DNA of 59,069 bases from CAZRGV01 sp964599655 (GTDB lineage: Bacteria; Planctomycetota; Planctomycetia; Isosphaerales; Isosphaeraceae). This document shows, in pieces, positions 25,725-35,900 of this stretch (position 1 is the stretch's first letter; each line of letters opens with the position of its first letter). The translations under genes were made by a program, and so were the position numbers. The notes beneath the pieces were generated by a model. It saw nothing but the letters and a program-made list of their open reading frames with translations, made no database searches and was not told where the DNA came from. The stretch is taken from positions 1 through 59,069 of the forward strand of contig CAZRGV010000021.1 in NCBI GenBank assembly GCA_964599655.1, given 5' to 3'.

Positions 25725-27230
25725 ATGGGCCGGAATCAAACGCGACGTTCCCGATGGGGTGGACTCGCCCTGACCGGATTTTCCTTCCTGATCGTTCTTG
25801 CCGGGGGAGCCGCCCTGTTCGCCTGGTTGAAGTGGGACTGGAGGAAGAGGCCGTCCTACGAGACGCTTCCCCGTGTCGTGGCGCGTCGCACGGACCTTCA
25901 CGTGACGCTCAGCGCGCCCGGCGAGGTCCAGAGCGCCCAGAAGACGCTCATCGAGTGTGAGCTCGAGAACCTGAGCGTTGCGTCCGAGGGACGGCGCGTG
26001 ACGGCGGGAGGATCGTCGACGATTCTCGAGATCATTCCAGATGGTTCCCGAGTCCAAAAGGGGGACGTTCTCTGTCGGCTCGATGCCTCGGATTACGTGG
26101 AACTGGTCCGCGACCAGAAGATCAAGGTGGAGCAGGCCAGGGCCGACTACAACAAGGCCAAGCTCGACCTCCAGGCCGCCGAAATGGCTATGAGAGAGTA
26201 CCAAGAAGGCCTTTTGAAGGAGCAGCAGCAGCAGTTTGAAGGCGATATCGTCCTCTACAAGGCCGACATCCAGCGCCAGAAGGATCGCCTCGAATGGGCC
26301 AACAAGATGGTCAAGCGCGGGTACATCTCGGGGGGCCAGCTCGTCCAGGAGAAGACGACCCTGGTCCGCTCGGAGCTCAATCTCCGGCGACTCGAGGGGG
26401 AACAGCGCAATCTTGAGCGTTACGGCGGACCGATCACCATCCAGAACCTTCAGGCCACGATCGACAAGGCGAGCGAAGAGCTTGCGTATCAGGAACTTCG
26501 GCTGCGACGCCGAGAGCAGCAGCTCAAGCACTTCGAGGACCAGATTGAGCGTTGCACGATCCGGGCGCCTCACAACGGTTTTGTGATCTATGCCAACGAG
26601 GATGACGACGACGCCCGAATTCAAGCGGGCATCGTGGTTCGCCAGCACATGGACCTCTTCTACCTTCCCGACCTCGGTCGGATGGAGGTTCATGCCTTAC
26701 TGCATGAATCGATCGTCAAGCGGGTCGAGATCGGCATGCCGGTTCAGATCCGGGTGGAAGCGCTGCCGCAGTATCACCTGGAGGGGCATGTCATTTCGAT
26801 TTCCTCGCTTCCGATCACGCCTCGGAGCTGGAGGGCGAGCCGTGAGGTGAAGAACTTCCTCTGCAAGATTCAGATTCATTCGGTGCCCGAAGGTTTGCTC
26901 CCTGGCATGACTGCGGAGGTGGAGATCCTGGCCGCCCATCACCCGAACGCGCTGGTGATTCCGCCGTCCGCCTTGACCGTGGAAGGGGGCCAGGAGGTTT
27001 GCTACGTGACGAACCACGGGGGCCTGGAGCGGCGTGAGGTCAAGGTTTCGCCAGGCGGTCTGGATCTGCTCGAGGTGAACGAGGGACTCGACGAGGGGGA
27101 TGAGCTGATTCTCGATCCCTCGCAGATCGACCCTGCGGACGTGATTCTTGCGGGCGGTTCGCCGAACCAGCTTCTGGAAGGCTTCGTGGAGTCGGACGGG
27201 CCGTCCGCGGCTTCGTCCTCCTCGTACTGA
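25725..27230 (+). CDS. HlyD/RND-type periplasmic adaptor (membrane fusion protein)
   Basis: The 501-residue protein starts at 25725 with AAGGA nine bases upstream. A basic N-terminus and one membrane segment (about residues 12-36) anchor it. A lipoyl-like half (APGEVQSAQKTLIECELE) leads to a long alpha-helical hairpin (about 120-265, rich in E, Q, R and K, including KEQQQQFEGD), then the second half-lipoyl strand (CTIRAPHNGFVIYANED) and beta-barrel and membrane-proximal domains (GMTAEVEILAAHHPNALVIPPSAL). Such adaptors bridge an inner-membrane pump to an outer-membrane channel. No ABC, RND or TolC-like partner gene is in the window. Two small membrane-protein genes follow at 141-bp gaps. Confidence 0.85.
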   Translation: MGRNQTRRSRWGGLALTGFSFLIVLAGGAALFAWLKWDWRKRPSYETLPRVVARRTDLHVTLSAPGEVQSAQKTLIECELENLSVASEGRRVTAGGSSTILEIIPDGSRVQKGDVLCRLDASDYVELVRDQKIKVEQARADYNKAKLDLQAAEMAMREYQEGLLKEQQQQFEGDIVLYKADIQRQKDRLEWANKMVKRGYISGGQLVQEKTTLVRSELNLRRLEGEQRNLERYGGPITIQNLQATIDKASEELAYQELRLRRREQQLKHFEDQIERCTIRAPHNGFVIYANEDDDDARIQAGIVVRQHMDLFYLPDLGRMEVHALLHESIVKRVEIGMPVQIRVEALPQYHLEGHVISISSLPITPRSWRASREVKNFLCKIQIHSVPEGLLPGMTAEVEILAAHHPNALVIPPSALTVEGGQEVCYVTNHGGLERREVKVSPGGLDLLEVNEGLDEGDELILDPSQIDPADVILAGGSPNQLLEGFVESDGPSAASSSSY

Positions 27231-27371
27231 CACGAGTTGCCCGGGATTGAAGATTCGGCTCATCTCGGGCACGGGGATCGGTCGAAGACAGGGGTGACTT
27301 GGCCCGCGCGCGGGCCAGGTCCAGGATCCTCACGTTCCAACCCGTTCCGCCGGCCAGATCCACCACCACCG

Positions 27372-27890
27372 ATGTCATCACAAGCCAAACGCACTGCCAC
27401 GAAGCCCAGCGCGGTGGCTTCGTCTCCCCTGTCCACGGCGGTCCTTCTGGCCGCCGCGCTGTCGTACGGCCTCTGGCTGCTCGTTTCGAGAGGACGGGTT
27501 TCCTGGCCTCCCGGCGAATTGCTCGCGAACGCGTACACCGTGGCCGGCTGCCTGGCGCTGGTGGGCCCGGTGGTGCTGGCACGCCGCGACCGTTCGGAGA
27601 GCGGCCTGGGTGAGTTGCTGTGGATGACGGGAGGACTGTTGGTCTGGGTCAACGACCTGGCGGCCGTCCTCCGTGGCGAGTTTCGGTCCCTGGCGTGGAC
27701 CACCCCCCTGGGTTACCAGCCCATGGGCCTGGCGTTACTGGCGGTACTGCTAGCCGGGTGGCGGCTTCACGGGAGCGGCCGGTCTTGGTCGTGGACGAAC
27801 GTCATCGGATGGATTCTCGGGGTTTTCTGGGTCGGGATGGGTCTGGCGACGTTGCTCCCCTTCGGTTTGCTCCGGGTCGCACCCCGCTGA
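27372..27890 (+). CDS. Small membrane protein of unknown function
   Basis: The 172-residue product has four hydrophobic segments (for example STAVLLAAALSYGLWLL and GLALLAVLLAGWRL) separated by short charged loops, consistent with an inner-membrane protein. The ATG at 27372 is chosen because the protein becomes membrane-like right after a short basic leader (SSQAKRTATKPS); upstream codons are proline/arginine-rich. No clear ribosome site is visible. I recognise no family. It follows the HlyD-type adaptor on the same strand. Confidence 0.6.
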   Translation: MSSQAKRTATKPSAVASSPLSTAVLLAAALSYGLWLLVSRGRVSWPPGELLANAYTVAGCLALVGPVVLARRDRSESGLGELLWMTGGLLVWVNDLAAVLRGEFRSLAWTTPLGYQPMGLALLAVLLAGWRLHGSGRSWSWTNVIGWILGVFWVGMGLATLLPFGLLRVAPR

Positions 27891-28031
27891 GGCTTGACGA
27901 TCGGGACGGCTCCGTTTAGCCTCAATTGAGGCGGACGACGCCCGGATCATCCCATCCTCTTGGTTCCTCCATCATTCCGGCGCCGATCCTGCGAAAAGGT
28001 CGAACATTCACCGCCGCCAGGAGTTTGCAAC

Positions 28032-28856
28032 GTGGCGATTGATCCTCACGCCCCGCCCGCCGTTGAAAAGGCCGAGGAATCCTCTCCGATCGAGAACGAG
28101 ATTCCAACCTATCGGGCCATCAGTCCGCTCGCGATCGCCAGCCTGGTCTTCGGTCTTATCGCCGGCCTGAGTTTCGCGGACCCAAGCTTCCTGGTCGCCG
28201 CGGCCCTGGCGATCAGCTTCGGGATTATGGCCGAACTGCGGATCCGGAAGCTACCGGATGTGCTGACCGGCCGCGGTCTGGCGCAGATCGGGATCGCTCT
28301 GGGTCTGATCTTCGGGCTGTCGTCAATGACCTACGGTTACGTGCAGCAGCTCCTGGTGCGCCAACGCGCCGAGGCGTTCGCGAAAACCGAGCTGGTTGAG
28401 CTGCTCAATAGTCGCGACCTCAACGGGGCCCTGTGGTACCGGATGCAGCCGGAAGCACGTCGGGGTATGACACCGGAACAGGCTCGCAAGACGTTTGAGG
28501 AGCCGGGTACGTCCAACCAGGCCTTCTTCGAGATGCAGGCGGGGCCGATCATCCAAGTCCTCAAAACCCTGGACTCGGACGAGAAGGCCAAGGTCGAGTA
28601 CGTCGGGATTGAGCAGAGCGCCTTTGACGGCCTCAACCCGGTCGCCTTCGTCGTGCTGAGGATTCACCCATCGACCCAGCCGGCGGACTCGCACGACGAT
28701 CACGAGAAGCTCATCGGCGTCATGATCAAGGGGACCATGGAGGGTCGAGAGACCTCCTGGTGGGTCAGCGAGTACGTCTTCCCCTACAAGCGAAACACCT
28801 ACGTCGAGAAGATCGAGCCGGTCGACGATGGACACGGACACGGCCCCAATCACTGA
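28032..28856 (+). CDS. Membrane protein with DUF4190-like region and His-rich tail
   Basis: This 274-residue protein starts at a GTG at 28032, preceded at nine bases by AGGAG; the longer frame upstream lacks such a site. Residues about 30-110 form two or three hydrophobic segments with AIASLVFGLIAGLSF and GRGLAQIGIALGLIFGL, resembling the DUF4190 pattern. A soluble domain of about 150 residues follows, predicted mixed alpha/beta, with TPEQARKTFEEPG and WWVSEYVFPYKRNTYVEK. The tail DDGHGHGPNH is rich in histidine and may bind metal; so may HDDHEK earlier. Function is unknown. Confidence 0.7.
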   Translation: MAIDPHAPPAVEKAEESSPIENEIPTYRAISPLAIASLVFGLIAGLSFADPSFLVAAALAISFGIMAELRIRKLPDVLTGRGLAQIGIALGLIFGLSSMTYGYVQQLLVRQRAEAFAKTELVELLNSRDLNGALWYRMQPEARRGMTPEQARKTFEEPGTSNQAFFEMQAGPIIQVLKTLDSDEKAKVEYVGIEQSAFDGLNPVAFVVLRIHPSTQPADSHDDHEKLIGVMIKGTMEGRETSWWVSEYVFPYKRNTYVEKIEPVDDGHGHGPNH

Positions 28857-28961
28857 CCGGCCGTTTGTGCTCCCTGGGAGCGGCGCCGATTTGCTCGACG
28901 CGAGTCAGAACCTACCGCGAGCAACGCGCGGGATTCCCCGATTTCGGCGTTGCCTGCGTCG

Positions 28962-29378
28962 TCAGGCGCGGGAATCCTGGCTCGTGTAAGAGGCATGACA
29001 GTGAGGTGTTTCCCAGAGGGTCACCTCGACGACGGGCAATCCGGCGCCAAGGGCCTTTTCGTAGATGAGTCGCGCGATGTTCTCGGCCGTGGGATTCTCG
29101 TCCATAATAAAGACGCGCTCGCCACGCTCTTGCAGGATCGGCAGGATCGGATCGTCGCGGCGAAGCAGCATGTTGTGGTCGAGATTCTGGTCGATCCAGC
29201 GTTGAACGTGGTGCTTGATATCGCCGAAGTCAACAAGCATTCCTCGCTCATCGAGAGCGGGGCCTTCCAGGACGACAATCGCCCGACCGTTGTGGCCGTG
29301 GAGGTGCTTGCATTTGCCGTCGTAGTCAAGCAGGCGATGACCGTAGCAGAAGTCGATCTCTCGGGTCACGCGATACAT
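28962..29378 (-). CDS. queD: 6-carboxytetrahydropterin synthase QueD
   Basis: The 138-residue length fits the 6-pyruvoyl-tetrahydropterin synthase family. FCYGHRLLDYDGKCKHLHGH contains the catalytic cysteine and the three zinc-binding histidines; LVDFGDIKHHVQ and ENPTAENIARLIYE are family blocks, and the glutamate/histidine pair near the C-terminus is in WETPHCHASY. QueD makes 6-carboxytetrahydropterin from dihydroneopterin triphosphate, an early step to preQ0 and then queuosine. tgt, the enzyme that puts the base into tRNA, is encoded 1.7 kb away on the other strand, supporting QueD over a folate or biopterin role. The start at 29378 is the first ATG of the motif-bearing frame. Confidence 0.88.
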   Translation of the reverse strand: MYRVTREIDFCYGHRLLDYDGKCKHLHGHNGRAIVVLEGPALDERGMLVDFGDIKHHVQRWIDQNLDHNMLLRRDDPILPILQERGERVFIMDENPTAENIARLIYEKALGAGLPVVEVTLWETPHCHASYTSQDSRA

Positions 29379-29484
29379 GGCAGTTCCGCGGGGTGGAGAA
29401 GGCCGGAATCGATCGGCGGCATTCTAGTCCGGGGCACCCAGGCTGGCAAGCCGCGGCGGCGGTCGAAGGCGGTTCCGAGTGAAC

Positions 29485-29512
29485 TTGATGTCATCCGCAA
29501 GTTCGTTATAGT
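29485..29512 (+). promoter_or_regulatory. Sigma-70-like promoter for the TPR/alpha-CTD gene
   Basis: TTGATG at 29485-29490 and TATAGT at 29507-29512 are separated by 16 bases; four and five of six positions match consensus. It lies about 100 bases before the start codon of the TPR/alpha-CTD gene. Confidence 0.55.
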
Positions 29513-29615
29513 GGAATGCTTGCCCCGAAATCGCCGGTCGTCGACGACGGGTTCGCGGGGTGGAGACGGGCCGAGACCTTGAGGGGCCCGAAACCGGCAG
29601 CGAGAGGAACGACTC

Positions 29616-30950
29616 ATGGCCGAGCAGATGACCACCGATGTGCGCGAGCTTCTGGATCGTGATCCCTTTGACGCCTCGGCCGTGGCGGATTTGCGAGAGG
29701 TGCTGGGACGCGACCCCTCGCGTTACAAGACGCTCCGGGACGCGGCGGCCGCCATGGCCGATCGCGAGAAGGGGTCGATGAAGCCCATCACCCACCTTCG
29801 GCTGGGCGTGGCCGATTGCCTGATGGGTCGCTACCGATCGTCGCTCGACCACCTTGCCAAGGCGGGCGAGAGCGGGCTGGCCCATTATTTCCAGGGACTG
29901 GCGCTGGAGAATCTCCAGCGATGGGATGATGCCGCTGCCGCGTTCGCGGCCGCGGCCAAGGCGGGTTACGACCCCAAACGCTCGGAACTGCACCGGGTCG
30001 GTACGCTACGACGGGCCGGCAAGATGGCCGAGGCGCGAAAACTGCTGGAGTCGCTGGCCGCGACGGCGGGCAACACGGCGGAGTACCACTTCCAACTCGG
30101 CAGCTTGCTGGCCGCCGACGGAGACCTCGTGCGCGCATCGGCCGAGCTGGAAAAGGCCGTCGAGCTGGAGCGCGACCACACGGGCGCCCTGTTCGAGCTG
30201 GCCTACATCAACGATCTTTACGGCAACGACGAGGCGGCCGTCGAGTATTACAAGCAGTGCACCCGACGCCCTCCCGTTCCGCTCGCCGCGCTGATCAACC
30301 TGGGAATCCTCTACGAGGATGAGATGCGGTTCCGAGACGCGGAGAACTGCTACCGCCAGGTGCTCTCCTTCGACCCGAACCATCCGCGGGCCCGCCTCTT
30401 CTTCAAGGACTGCCGCGCCAGCCGCGACATGTTCTACGACGAAGACACCGAGCGGATCAACGACCGCATGCGGCAGTTGATGGAAATCCCCGTCACCGAC
30501 TTCGAGCTCTCGGTCCGGAGCCGCAACTGTCTCCGCAAGATGAACATTCGAACACTCGGTGATCTGACGCGCACCACCGAAATCGCTCTACTGGCGAGCA
30601 AGAACTTCGGCGAAACCTCGCTGGCCGAAATCAAGGAGATGATGGCGTCCAAGGGCCTCCGCCTCGGCATGGCTCTCGAAGGGGGCGAACGCGCCCAGGC
30701 CGCCTTGCACCACGCCCAGCTCGAAGAGGTTTCTCCCGAGGAACGGGCGCTTCTGGCCAAGCCGATCAGCGACCTGAACTTGTCGGTCCGCGCCCGGAAG
30801 TGCATGACCAAGCTCGGCATTCAAACCCTCGGCGAGCTGGTCAACCGCACCGGGGACGAATTGCTCGAGTGCAAGAACTTCGGCGTGACGTCTTTGAACG
30901 AGGTCCGCGAAAAACTCACTCAGCTTAACCTGAAGCTCAAGAACGAGTAA
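29616..30950 (+). CDS. TPR protein with two RNA-polymerase alpha-CTD domains
   Basis: The 444-residue protein begins at 29616 with GAGAGGA eight bases upstream. Residues about 55-265 are tetratricopeptide repeats (for example YHFQLGSLLAADGDLVRASAELEKA and LGILYEDEMRFRDAENCYRQVL split by position). Residues 291-350 and 382-441 are two copies of the RpoA C-terminal domain. Ungapped comparison with E. coli alpha shows Arg265, Asn268, Cys269, Gly296, Ser299 and Glu302 kept in copy 1 (Arg301, Asn304, Cys305, Gly332, Ser335, Glu338). Copy 2 keeps all but Asn268, which is Lys395. Lys298 is Thr in both. There is no alpha N-terminal assembly domain. It may bind DNA or regulators as a detached alpha-CTD; its role is unknown. 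It lies between queD and tgt-yajC-secDF. Confidence 0.85.
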   Translation: MAEQMTTDVRELLDRDPFDASAVADLREVLGRDPSRYKTLRDAAAAMADREKGSMKPITHLRLGVADCLMGRYRSSLDHLAKAGESGLAHYFQGLALENLQRWDDAAAAFAAAAKAGYDPKRSELHRVGTLRRAGKMAEARKLLESLAATAGNTAEYHFQLGSLLAADGDLVRASAELEKAVELERDHTGALFELAYINDLYGNDEAAVEYYKQCTRRPPVPLAALINLGILYEDEMRFRDAENCYRQVLSFDPNHPRARLFFKDCRASRDMFYDEDTERINDRMRQLMEIPVTDFELSVRSRNCLRKMNIRTLGDLTRTTEIALLASKNFGETSLAEIKEMMASKGLRLGMALEGGERAQAALHHAQLEEVSPEERALLAKPISDLNLSVRARKCMTKLGIQTLGELVNRTGDELLECKNFGVTSLNEVREKLTQLNLKLKNE

Positions 30951-31030
30951 CGTTCGAACCTTGCCCGATCTTCGACACCACGGAGCCAGCCAGCCGGGTC
31001 GATCCCCGTGAGCCCGTCCCTGGCGGTTCC

Positions 31031-32176
31031 GTGGCCCAACCTTGCCGAGCCATTCCAGCGTTGCCCCGTCCAGTCTATTTCGAGCCGACCAAAATCGACG
31101 CCACCTCGCGGGCGCGGCGGGGCATCCTTCACACCCCTCACGGCGCGGTCCAGACCCCTGCGTTCATGCCGGTCGGCACCCAGGCGACTGTCAAGGGACT
31201 CACCCCCGACGCGCTCCGCGACGTGGGGACATGCATGTTGCTGGCCAATACCTACCATCTGGCGCTTCGACCGGGCGAACAGGTCGTGTCGGCCCTGGGG
31301 GGCTTGCACGAATTCATGGGATGGGACGGACCGATCTTGACCGACTCAGGCGGGTTTCAAGCGTTTAGCCTGGCGACCCGGAGGAAGCTGACCGAATCCG
31401 GCGTGGCGTTCCGCTCGCATCTGGATGGGCGGCTGCTCGACCTGACGCCGGAGCGGGCCGTCGCCATCCAGGAGGCGCTTGGGGCGGACGTCGCGATGTG
31501 TCTCGACCACTGTCCGGCGCTTCCCGCCTCGAAGGAGGAGATCGCCGACGCGACGGCCCGGACGATCCGATGGGCGAAGCGCTGCCGGGATGTCCACAAA
31601 CGGCCCGATCAAGCCCTTTTTGGGATCGTTCAGGGCGGAGGTCACGAGGATCTTCGCGCCGAATGCGCGGAACGGCTCATCGAACTAGACTTTCCGGGCT
31701 ACGCCGTGGGGGGCGTGAGCGTGGGGGAGAGTCGGGACGAGGTTCGGACGGCGCTTCGGGTAACCACCCACCGGTTGCCGTCCGATCGGCCTCGGTACCT
31801 GATGGGTGTGGGGCGGCCGCAGGATCTTCTCGAGGCGATTGAGCAGGGAATCGACCTGTTTGACTGCGTGTTACCGACGCGCAACGGCCGCAACGCCACC
31901 TGCCTCACGTCGACCGGTCCGGTCAAGCTGCGAAACGCCTCGCATCGACTCGACCCGAGGCCCCTCGAGGAAGGTTGCGATTGCCCGGCCTGTCGCCGGT
32001 TCAGCCGAGGCTACCTTCGCCACCTGTTCCTGGCCGGCGAGATGCTGGGACCGATCCTGGCGTCGTTGCATAATCTGGCCTACCTTCACCGACTGATGCG
32101 CCAGGCCCGGGAAGCGATTTCGAACGACGGTTATGTCCGGTTTATGTCCCAGGCGCTTGAAGCTCTGGGGCCCTAA
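31031..32176 (+). CDS. tgt: tRNA-guanine transglycosylase
   Basis: The 381-residue product exchanges guanine-34 of tRNAs for Asp, Asn, His and Tyr with preQ1. TPAFMPVGTQATVKGLTP, ILTDSGGFQAFSL (catalytic aspartate), LFGIVQGGGHEDLR, YAVGGVSVGE and FDCVLPTRNGRN (nucleophilic aspartate) are all typical. The zinc site is in CDCPACRRFSRGYLRHL. The first plausible start is a GTG at 31031; a TTG ten codons later is an alternative, and no clear ribosome site decides. It is followed by yajC and secDF on the same strand, the classical tgt-yajC-secDF order. Confidence 0.95.
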   Translation: MAQPCRAIPALPRPVYFEPTKIDATSRARRGILHTPHGAVQTPAFMPVGTQATVKGLTPDALRDVGTCMLLANTYHLALRPGEQVVSALGGLHEFMGWDGPILTDSGGFQAFSLATRRKLTESGVAFRSHLDGRLLDLTPERAVAIQEALGADVAMCLDHCPALPASKEEIADATARTIRWAKRCRDVHKRPDQALFGIVQGGGHEDLRAECAERLIELDFPGYAVGGVSVGESRDEVRTALRVTTHRLPSDRPRYLMGVGRPQDLLEAIEQGIDLFDCVLPTRNGRNATCLTSTGPVKLRNASHRLDPRPLEEGCDCPACRRFSRGYLRHLFLAGEMLGPILASLHNLAYLHRLMRQAREAISNDGYVRFMSQALEALGP

Positions 32177-32279
32177 CGATTAGAGTGTTGGCAGCCACGC
32201 GGCCGTGGAAGAGACTGGCGACCGTCTTGCCGCGCCTTCGACAACACCTGCCCGATTCCTAGACGCACGGACCAACCTC

Positions 32280-32672
32280 ATGACCGGGCTCATCGCCCCG
32301 ATTCTCACGCTGTTCGCCGCCAAGGCCCCCGCTGCGGATGGGGGTGGCGCAGGGAGTCTCTTCGGCGCTCTCCTGCCGTTCCTTCCGGTGATTATCCTGT
32401 TCTACTTCATGATCTTGCGGCCGCAGCAGCAGCAGGAAAAGAGGCGTCGGCAGATGCTCGACGCCATGAGGAAAAACGACCGGGTCGTGACCGCGGGGGG
32501 CATTTTCGGCACGGTCGTCTCGATCGATACCGAGGGGGATCGGGTGACCCTCCGGATTGACGACGACAAGGGAGTGAAGATGGAGGTCAGCCGGGGAAGT
32601 ATCGCCCGGGTGGTCGACACGACGGAGAAGGAGAAAGAGAAGGCGGCCTCGGCCTCGGGAAGCGCGAAGTGA
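32280..32672 (+). CDS. yajC: Preprotein translocase subunit YajC
   Basis: The 130-residue protein has one membrane segment followed by the YajC signature FYFMILRPQQQQEKRR at about residues 40-55, then VVTAGGIFGTVVSID and a lysine/glutamate/alanine-rich tail. YajC is a small partner of SecDF at the SecYEG channel. The ATG at 32280 gives the short N-terminal leader usual in the family; the open frame runs 25 codons further back. It lies 103 bp after tgt and 246 bp before secDF. Confidence 0.93.
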   Translation: MTGLIAPILTLFAAKAPAADGGGAGSLFGALLPFLPVIILFYFMILRPQQQQEKRRRQMLDAMRKNDRVVTAGGIFGTVVSIDTEGDRVTLRIDDDKGVKMEVSRGSIARVVDTTEKEKEKAASASGSAK

Positions 32673-32918
32673 GTCACGAGCGATGCGGCCACCTCGAAAT
32701 CCGAGCCAGTATGGTCACCGTCAACGGCGAACCCGGTCCCGTGCCATCTTCTAGGCCCCTGGACCGTTGAGCTTCGGCCGGACCGAACCTGTTTGATAAC
32801 GTTGATTTGAACGAGGACTCTCAGCGGGGTCCAAGGGGTTTGCCTGGAAGGGGTTGCTCGTGCCGGTCGCGCCGCCAGGCCGGGCGACGGTCGGGTTGCG
32901 GGTTGTTAGGAAAACATC

Positions 32919-35900
32919 ATGAAGAATTTCGGCCGAAAGTTCGCACTCATCGGGCTCTTGACCCTTCTGGGCCTGGCGGCCATGTGGCCACCCAAGGAAA
33001 AGCTCAAGCTGGGCATTGACCTGTCGGGCGGGACGATCCTGGTCTACCAGGCCAAGGAGACGAACCGGCCCGACTTCAAGATGGACGACCTGATCGCCGC
33101 GCTGAAGCGGCGCGTCAACCCGGAAGGCGTGCTCGATATCCCGATCCGCAAGGTGGGGAGCAATCGGGTCGAAATCATCTTGCCGGAGGCCAGTCCCGAG
33201 GAGGTGGATGAGGTCAAGCGGCGCATGACGGCCGTGGGCTCAATGGAGTTCCGCATCCTGGCGGATCGCCGTGACACCACGGACCAGCAGGCCATCGAGC
33301 GCGCCATGTCCGAGAATGGCCTGACCAATCCACCGCGGCGGTACGAGTGGGCGAAACTCGCCGAGATTGTCGCCCGAAATAAAAAGGATGATCCAAAGGG
33401 CCCCTGGGTCAAGATCGAGGGAAACGTCCTCACCGACCCGACCCAGAGCTGGGCGAGAGACCACTACGTCGGCGCGACCGCGACCCTTACCAAGGAAGAC
33501 GCTCAGGGTAACCCGACCGAAGTTGTCACGCTCCCAATCGTTTCCAACGGGGTCAATACCCTGAAACTTGACCCGTCGAGGGCCCAGTTCGCCGGTCCCG
33601 ACGGCCAGACGCGAACGCGCGACATCGGGTCGGTGGAATCGTACCTCAAGTCGATCTCGTCGTACCGGATCGTGCTCAACCCGAGCCGGATTCTCGCGGA
33701 CGAAAACCTGGCGATTCGCGACCAGCCGAGGGGTCTCGGGCTGGTGGATCGTTACGTGCTGTACCAGCTCGACAGGGAGAACGTCACCGGCGAGTATCTC
33801 TCGTATGTTTATCCGACGCAAGACGAGCGGGTTCAACCGGCCGTCGGCTTCGTGTTCAATCCGACCGGGGCCCGCAAGTTCGGCCGGCTCACTGGGTCGC
33901 ACACGCCGAAAGAAGGGGGCAACTTCCAGTATCATCTGGCGATCATTCTCGACGACCTGGTGATGTCGGCCCCGGTCATCCGCCAGGAGATTCGCGACCA
34001 GGGCATTATCGAGAACATGCAGGCCAAGCAGGTGGATGAGCTGATCAACATCCTCCGCGCCGGTAGCCTGCCGGCCAGTATTGATCCGGTGCCGCTGCAG
34101 GAAGAGAAGATCGGGCCGACGCTGGGCAAGGACACGATCGAGAAGGGGATCCGGGCGATCGCGATCTCGATGCTGGTCGTCCCCCTGTTCATGATCGTCT
34201 ATTACCGCTTCGCCGGTGTCGTGGCGGTCGTGGCGTTGGTTCTGAACATGATCCTTCTGGTCGGCTCGATGGCCTTCACGGGCAGCTCGTTTACCTTGCC
34301 CGGCCTGGCCGGCCTGGCGTTGACGATCGGCATGGCGGTGGATGCCAACGTGCTCATCTTCGAGCGCATGCGGGAAGAGGCCGAGCGAGGGGCCAATCTC
34401 GGCACGCAGATTCGCAACGGTTTCTCTCGCGCGTGGTCGACGATTCTTGACTCGAACGTCACGACCATGCTCTCGGGCATGGTGCTCTGGGCGATCGGCA
34501 CTGAGGAAATCAAGGGCTTCGCCCTGACCCTGATTATCGGCCTGATCTGGAACCTGTTCACCGCCGTTTATGTTTCGAGGGTCATCTTCGAGTACTGGTA
34601 TCAGAAAGGCTACCTCAAGCGTCTGACGATGATGAAGGCGCTCGGTAAGACGAACATCGACTTCACGAGCCCACGAAAGTACTTCCAGATCGGCTCCATC
34701 GTGCTGATTCTCATCGGCCTGGCCGTCTTTGGGGCGCAAAAGGGGAACAACTTCAACATTGACTTCACCGGCGGCACGCTGGTGACCATTCAGTTGAATG
34801 ACCAGGATCCGAAGATCAAATCGCTCAGTGAAGGCCAACGAGCGGCCTTCGTTCGGGCTCAGGCGACCCGGGCGAAGTTGCCGGACGTCTCGGTCGAGAG
34901 CCTCAACGTGGAAGGCGAACGGCGGGGAACCCGGTTCAACATCCGGACGACTCAGTCGAATTCGACCCAGGTTCAAGAGGCCATCCTCAACCAGTTCGGA
35001 TCCAGTCTCGCGAAGCTCGCGGTCAACGTGAGTGAGCCCACGGCCATTCCCAAGCCCGCGACCGATGGGGCGAACGCGACCGCCGTGACCGACCCGTTCG
35101 CCGGCGGACAGAGCTACACCCTGACGTTCAATCGCGACGTCGCTCCCGAACCCGTCCAGGCGGCCCTGGTGAACATTCTCCGCGAGGAAAAGGTGGCTAA
35201 CCCAGACAGTAAGGTCGAGGTGATCCGTCCCCAGCGGCAAGTGAGTTCGGAGGCTCCCATCCAGCAGACCCTGGTTGTGCGGACGAACCTGGACAAGGAT
35301 CTGTCGCGGCAGTCGCTGACACGGCTGGCCGAGGTTCTTCCGAACGATCCGGACCTGCTCTTCGAGCGCCTGGAGAATTTCGGTGCGGCGGTTGCTCGTG
35401 ACACGCAGACCCTGGCGCTGATGGCCATCGTGGCGAGTTGGTTGACGATGATCGCCTACCTTTGGCTCCGCTTCAAGTCGGTGACGTACGGTCTTGCGGC
35501 GGTCGTTGCTCTCGTGCACGACGTGCTCATCACCCTCGGAGCGGTCGCGATTTCGCCGTACAAGATCGACCTGCCGATGGTCGCCGCGTTCCTGACGTTG
35601 ATCGGATTCTCGGTCAATGACACGATCGTCATCTTCGATCGGATTCGGGAAATTAAGGGCAAGTCGCCTCAACTGACGCCGGGCATCGTCAACGCTGCGA
35701 TCAACCAGACGTTGAGCCGGACGATCCTGACCTCGTTGACCGCCTGGCTCGTTGTGGTCATTCTCTACGTCTTCGGCGGCGAGGGCCTGCAGGGCTTCTC
35801 GTTCTGCCTGGTTGTCGGCTTTCTCTCGGGTACCTACAGCACGATCTACATCGCCAGCCCGATCCTCATCGATTGGGTCGGCAAGGGTGTCAAGGCTCCG

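Noticed and set aside
25725..27230. MacAB/RND efflux operon
   Set aside because: Only the adaptor is present; neither downstream gene has an ATP-binding motif or the size of an RND pump.
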